Positions 22,125 to 22,661 of a stretch of DNA of 22,661 nt are shown piece by piece. Within the stretch, counting starts at the first letter, position 1; each line of letters begins with the position of its first letter. The DNA is from Caldifarciminota bacterium. GTDB taxonomy: Bacteria > Hydrothermota > UBA3073 > NMUJ01. The translations under genes and the position numbers were made by a program. The notes under the pieces were generated by a model. It was not told where the DNA came from. It was given only the letters and a program-made list of their open reading frames with translations, and made no database searches. Where the stretch lies: NCBI GenBank assembly GCA_021158725.1, contig JAGGUB010000019.1, positions 1-22,661 of the forward strand, read 5' to 3'.

Positions 22125-22624
22125 ACCACGAAGAAAATTACTATCATCACATATGATATATTACCAGTACCGAAGAACAGATGCATATATGGTTCGGGTA
22201 CCAACAGATAATGCCAGGATAAACCTATCCCTACCCTATCAGCCACATTCAACTCACACGTTGCAAACCCACCCACCGTGAACTTGTTGATCGCATAGTA
22301 TTCGGTTATCTTCCATCCCGGATAGCTCGTAGTTTGTTCAATGTAATTTTTCAATGTATGCATCCCTATACCGACACCAATTACAAGTGGTGTCACATTC
22401 TTTTTCAAAGCCACCCCACACCAAAGGTCAGAGAACTCACATTTGTAACTTGTAACTTCATAATCAAACATCCGTCGTACCTGCCAATAACCCACACTTA
22501 TCATAACCATGTACTTATCAATCACTACCCCATACCCATAGTACGCGGAAACACCAACCCTCTTTGTTAACACCACGCTACCCAGGTTAACTTGTGACAA
22601 CCCTATTAATAGAATTATCCACAA
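22118..22624 (-). CDS. Putative small outer-membrane beta-barrel protein
   Basis: The 168-residue product has a hydrophobic signal-like N-terminus (MWIILLIGLSQVNLGS). A series of short amphipathic strands rich in Tyr, Gly and Val follows (for example GVSAYYGYGVVIDKYMVMISVGYW, quoted in part; VIGVGIGMHTL; VGIGLSWHYLL), ending in a hydrophobic strand YVMIVIFFVVR. Size and pattern fit an eight-stranded outer-membrane barrel. I do not recognise a named family. The start appears to be TTG at 22624: upstream frame codons contain no ATG, and a GAGGGTG ribosome-site-like run lies a few bases before it. Only 37 bases upstream are visible. It is convergent with the permease gene. Confidence 0.6.
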   Translation of the reverse strand: MWIILLIGLSQVNLGSVVLTKRVGVSAYYGYGVVIDKYMVMISVGYWQVRRMFDYEVTSYKCEFSDLWCGVALKKNVTPLVIGVGIGMHTLKNYIEQTTSYPGWKITEYYAINKFTVGGFATCELNVADRVGIGLSWHYLLVPEPYMHLFFGTGNISYVMIVIFFVVR

Positions 22625-22661
22625 CCCACCCTCTTTGGTTTTATGGACTCTTTAAATATTA

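Overview
This is a densely packed bacterial chromosome segment with moderate GC and no sign of phage, IS elements, CRISPR arrays or stable RNA genes. Its envelope genes point to a Gram-negative-type cell: two exported proteins end in type IX secretion-like (Por) C-terminal sorting domains and a third looks like a small outer-membrane beta-barrel. Together with an orphan glutamate-mutase-L homologue, a QueH-type queuosine enzyme and an AmrS-type radical SAM protein, this suits an uncultured anaerobe of the FCB/candidate-phylum type. My best guess is Candidatus Stahlbacteria (WOR-3) or a relative; that is inference from gene content.

Layout. Plus strand 18-1892: secreted OB-fold repeat protein with sorting domain. 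Plus 1987-3835: carbamate kinase, a 48-residue membrane CxxC protein and a membrane 4Fe-4S protein, each overlapping the next by ATGA. Minus 5531-3825: RecJ. Plus 5606-9441: a MutL-like ASKHA ATPase, a barrel-sandwich/KOW protein, an Ogt-type methyltransferase and a YjbQ protein. Minus 10182-9445: exported beta-repeat protein. Plus 10278-11935: SLC13-type anion transporter and a zinc-ribbon protein. Plus 11994-14621: GH38 alpha-mannosidase. Minus 19696-14618: a six-gene operon of nucleotide-sugar epimerase, Gfo/Idh oxidoreductase, sorting-domain protein, AmrS, NusG-domain-II protein and QueH. Plus 19774-22094: DUF456 protein and an amino-acid permease fused to a PTS EIIA domain. Minus 22624-22118: putative outer-membrane protein. 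No gap between genes exceeds about 100 bases.

Expression. Genes that begin transcription units (arcC, recJ, mutL-like, transporter, mannosidase, epimerase) share one arrangement: TTGnnn, a 15-16 bp spacer, TAnnTT, then only 5-8 bases to the start codon and no Shine-Dalgarno. These look like leaderless or near-leaderless promoters, and they resemble the Bacteroidetes TTG/TAnnTTTG type. Several internal genes and the signal-peptide genes instead have clear Shine-Dalgarno sequences. Convergent genes overlap or nearly touch at their stops, leaving no space for intrinsic terminators.

The items most likely to be undescribed are the 48-residue CxxC protein coupled to the 4Fe-4S membrane protein; the MutL-like ATPase paired with a barrel-sandwich/KOW partner and no mutase subunits; the sugar-nucleotide enzymes translationally coupled to a sorting-domain protein; and an RNA hairpin that would hide the ogt ribosome-binding site.
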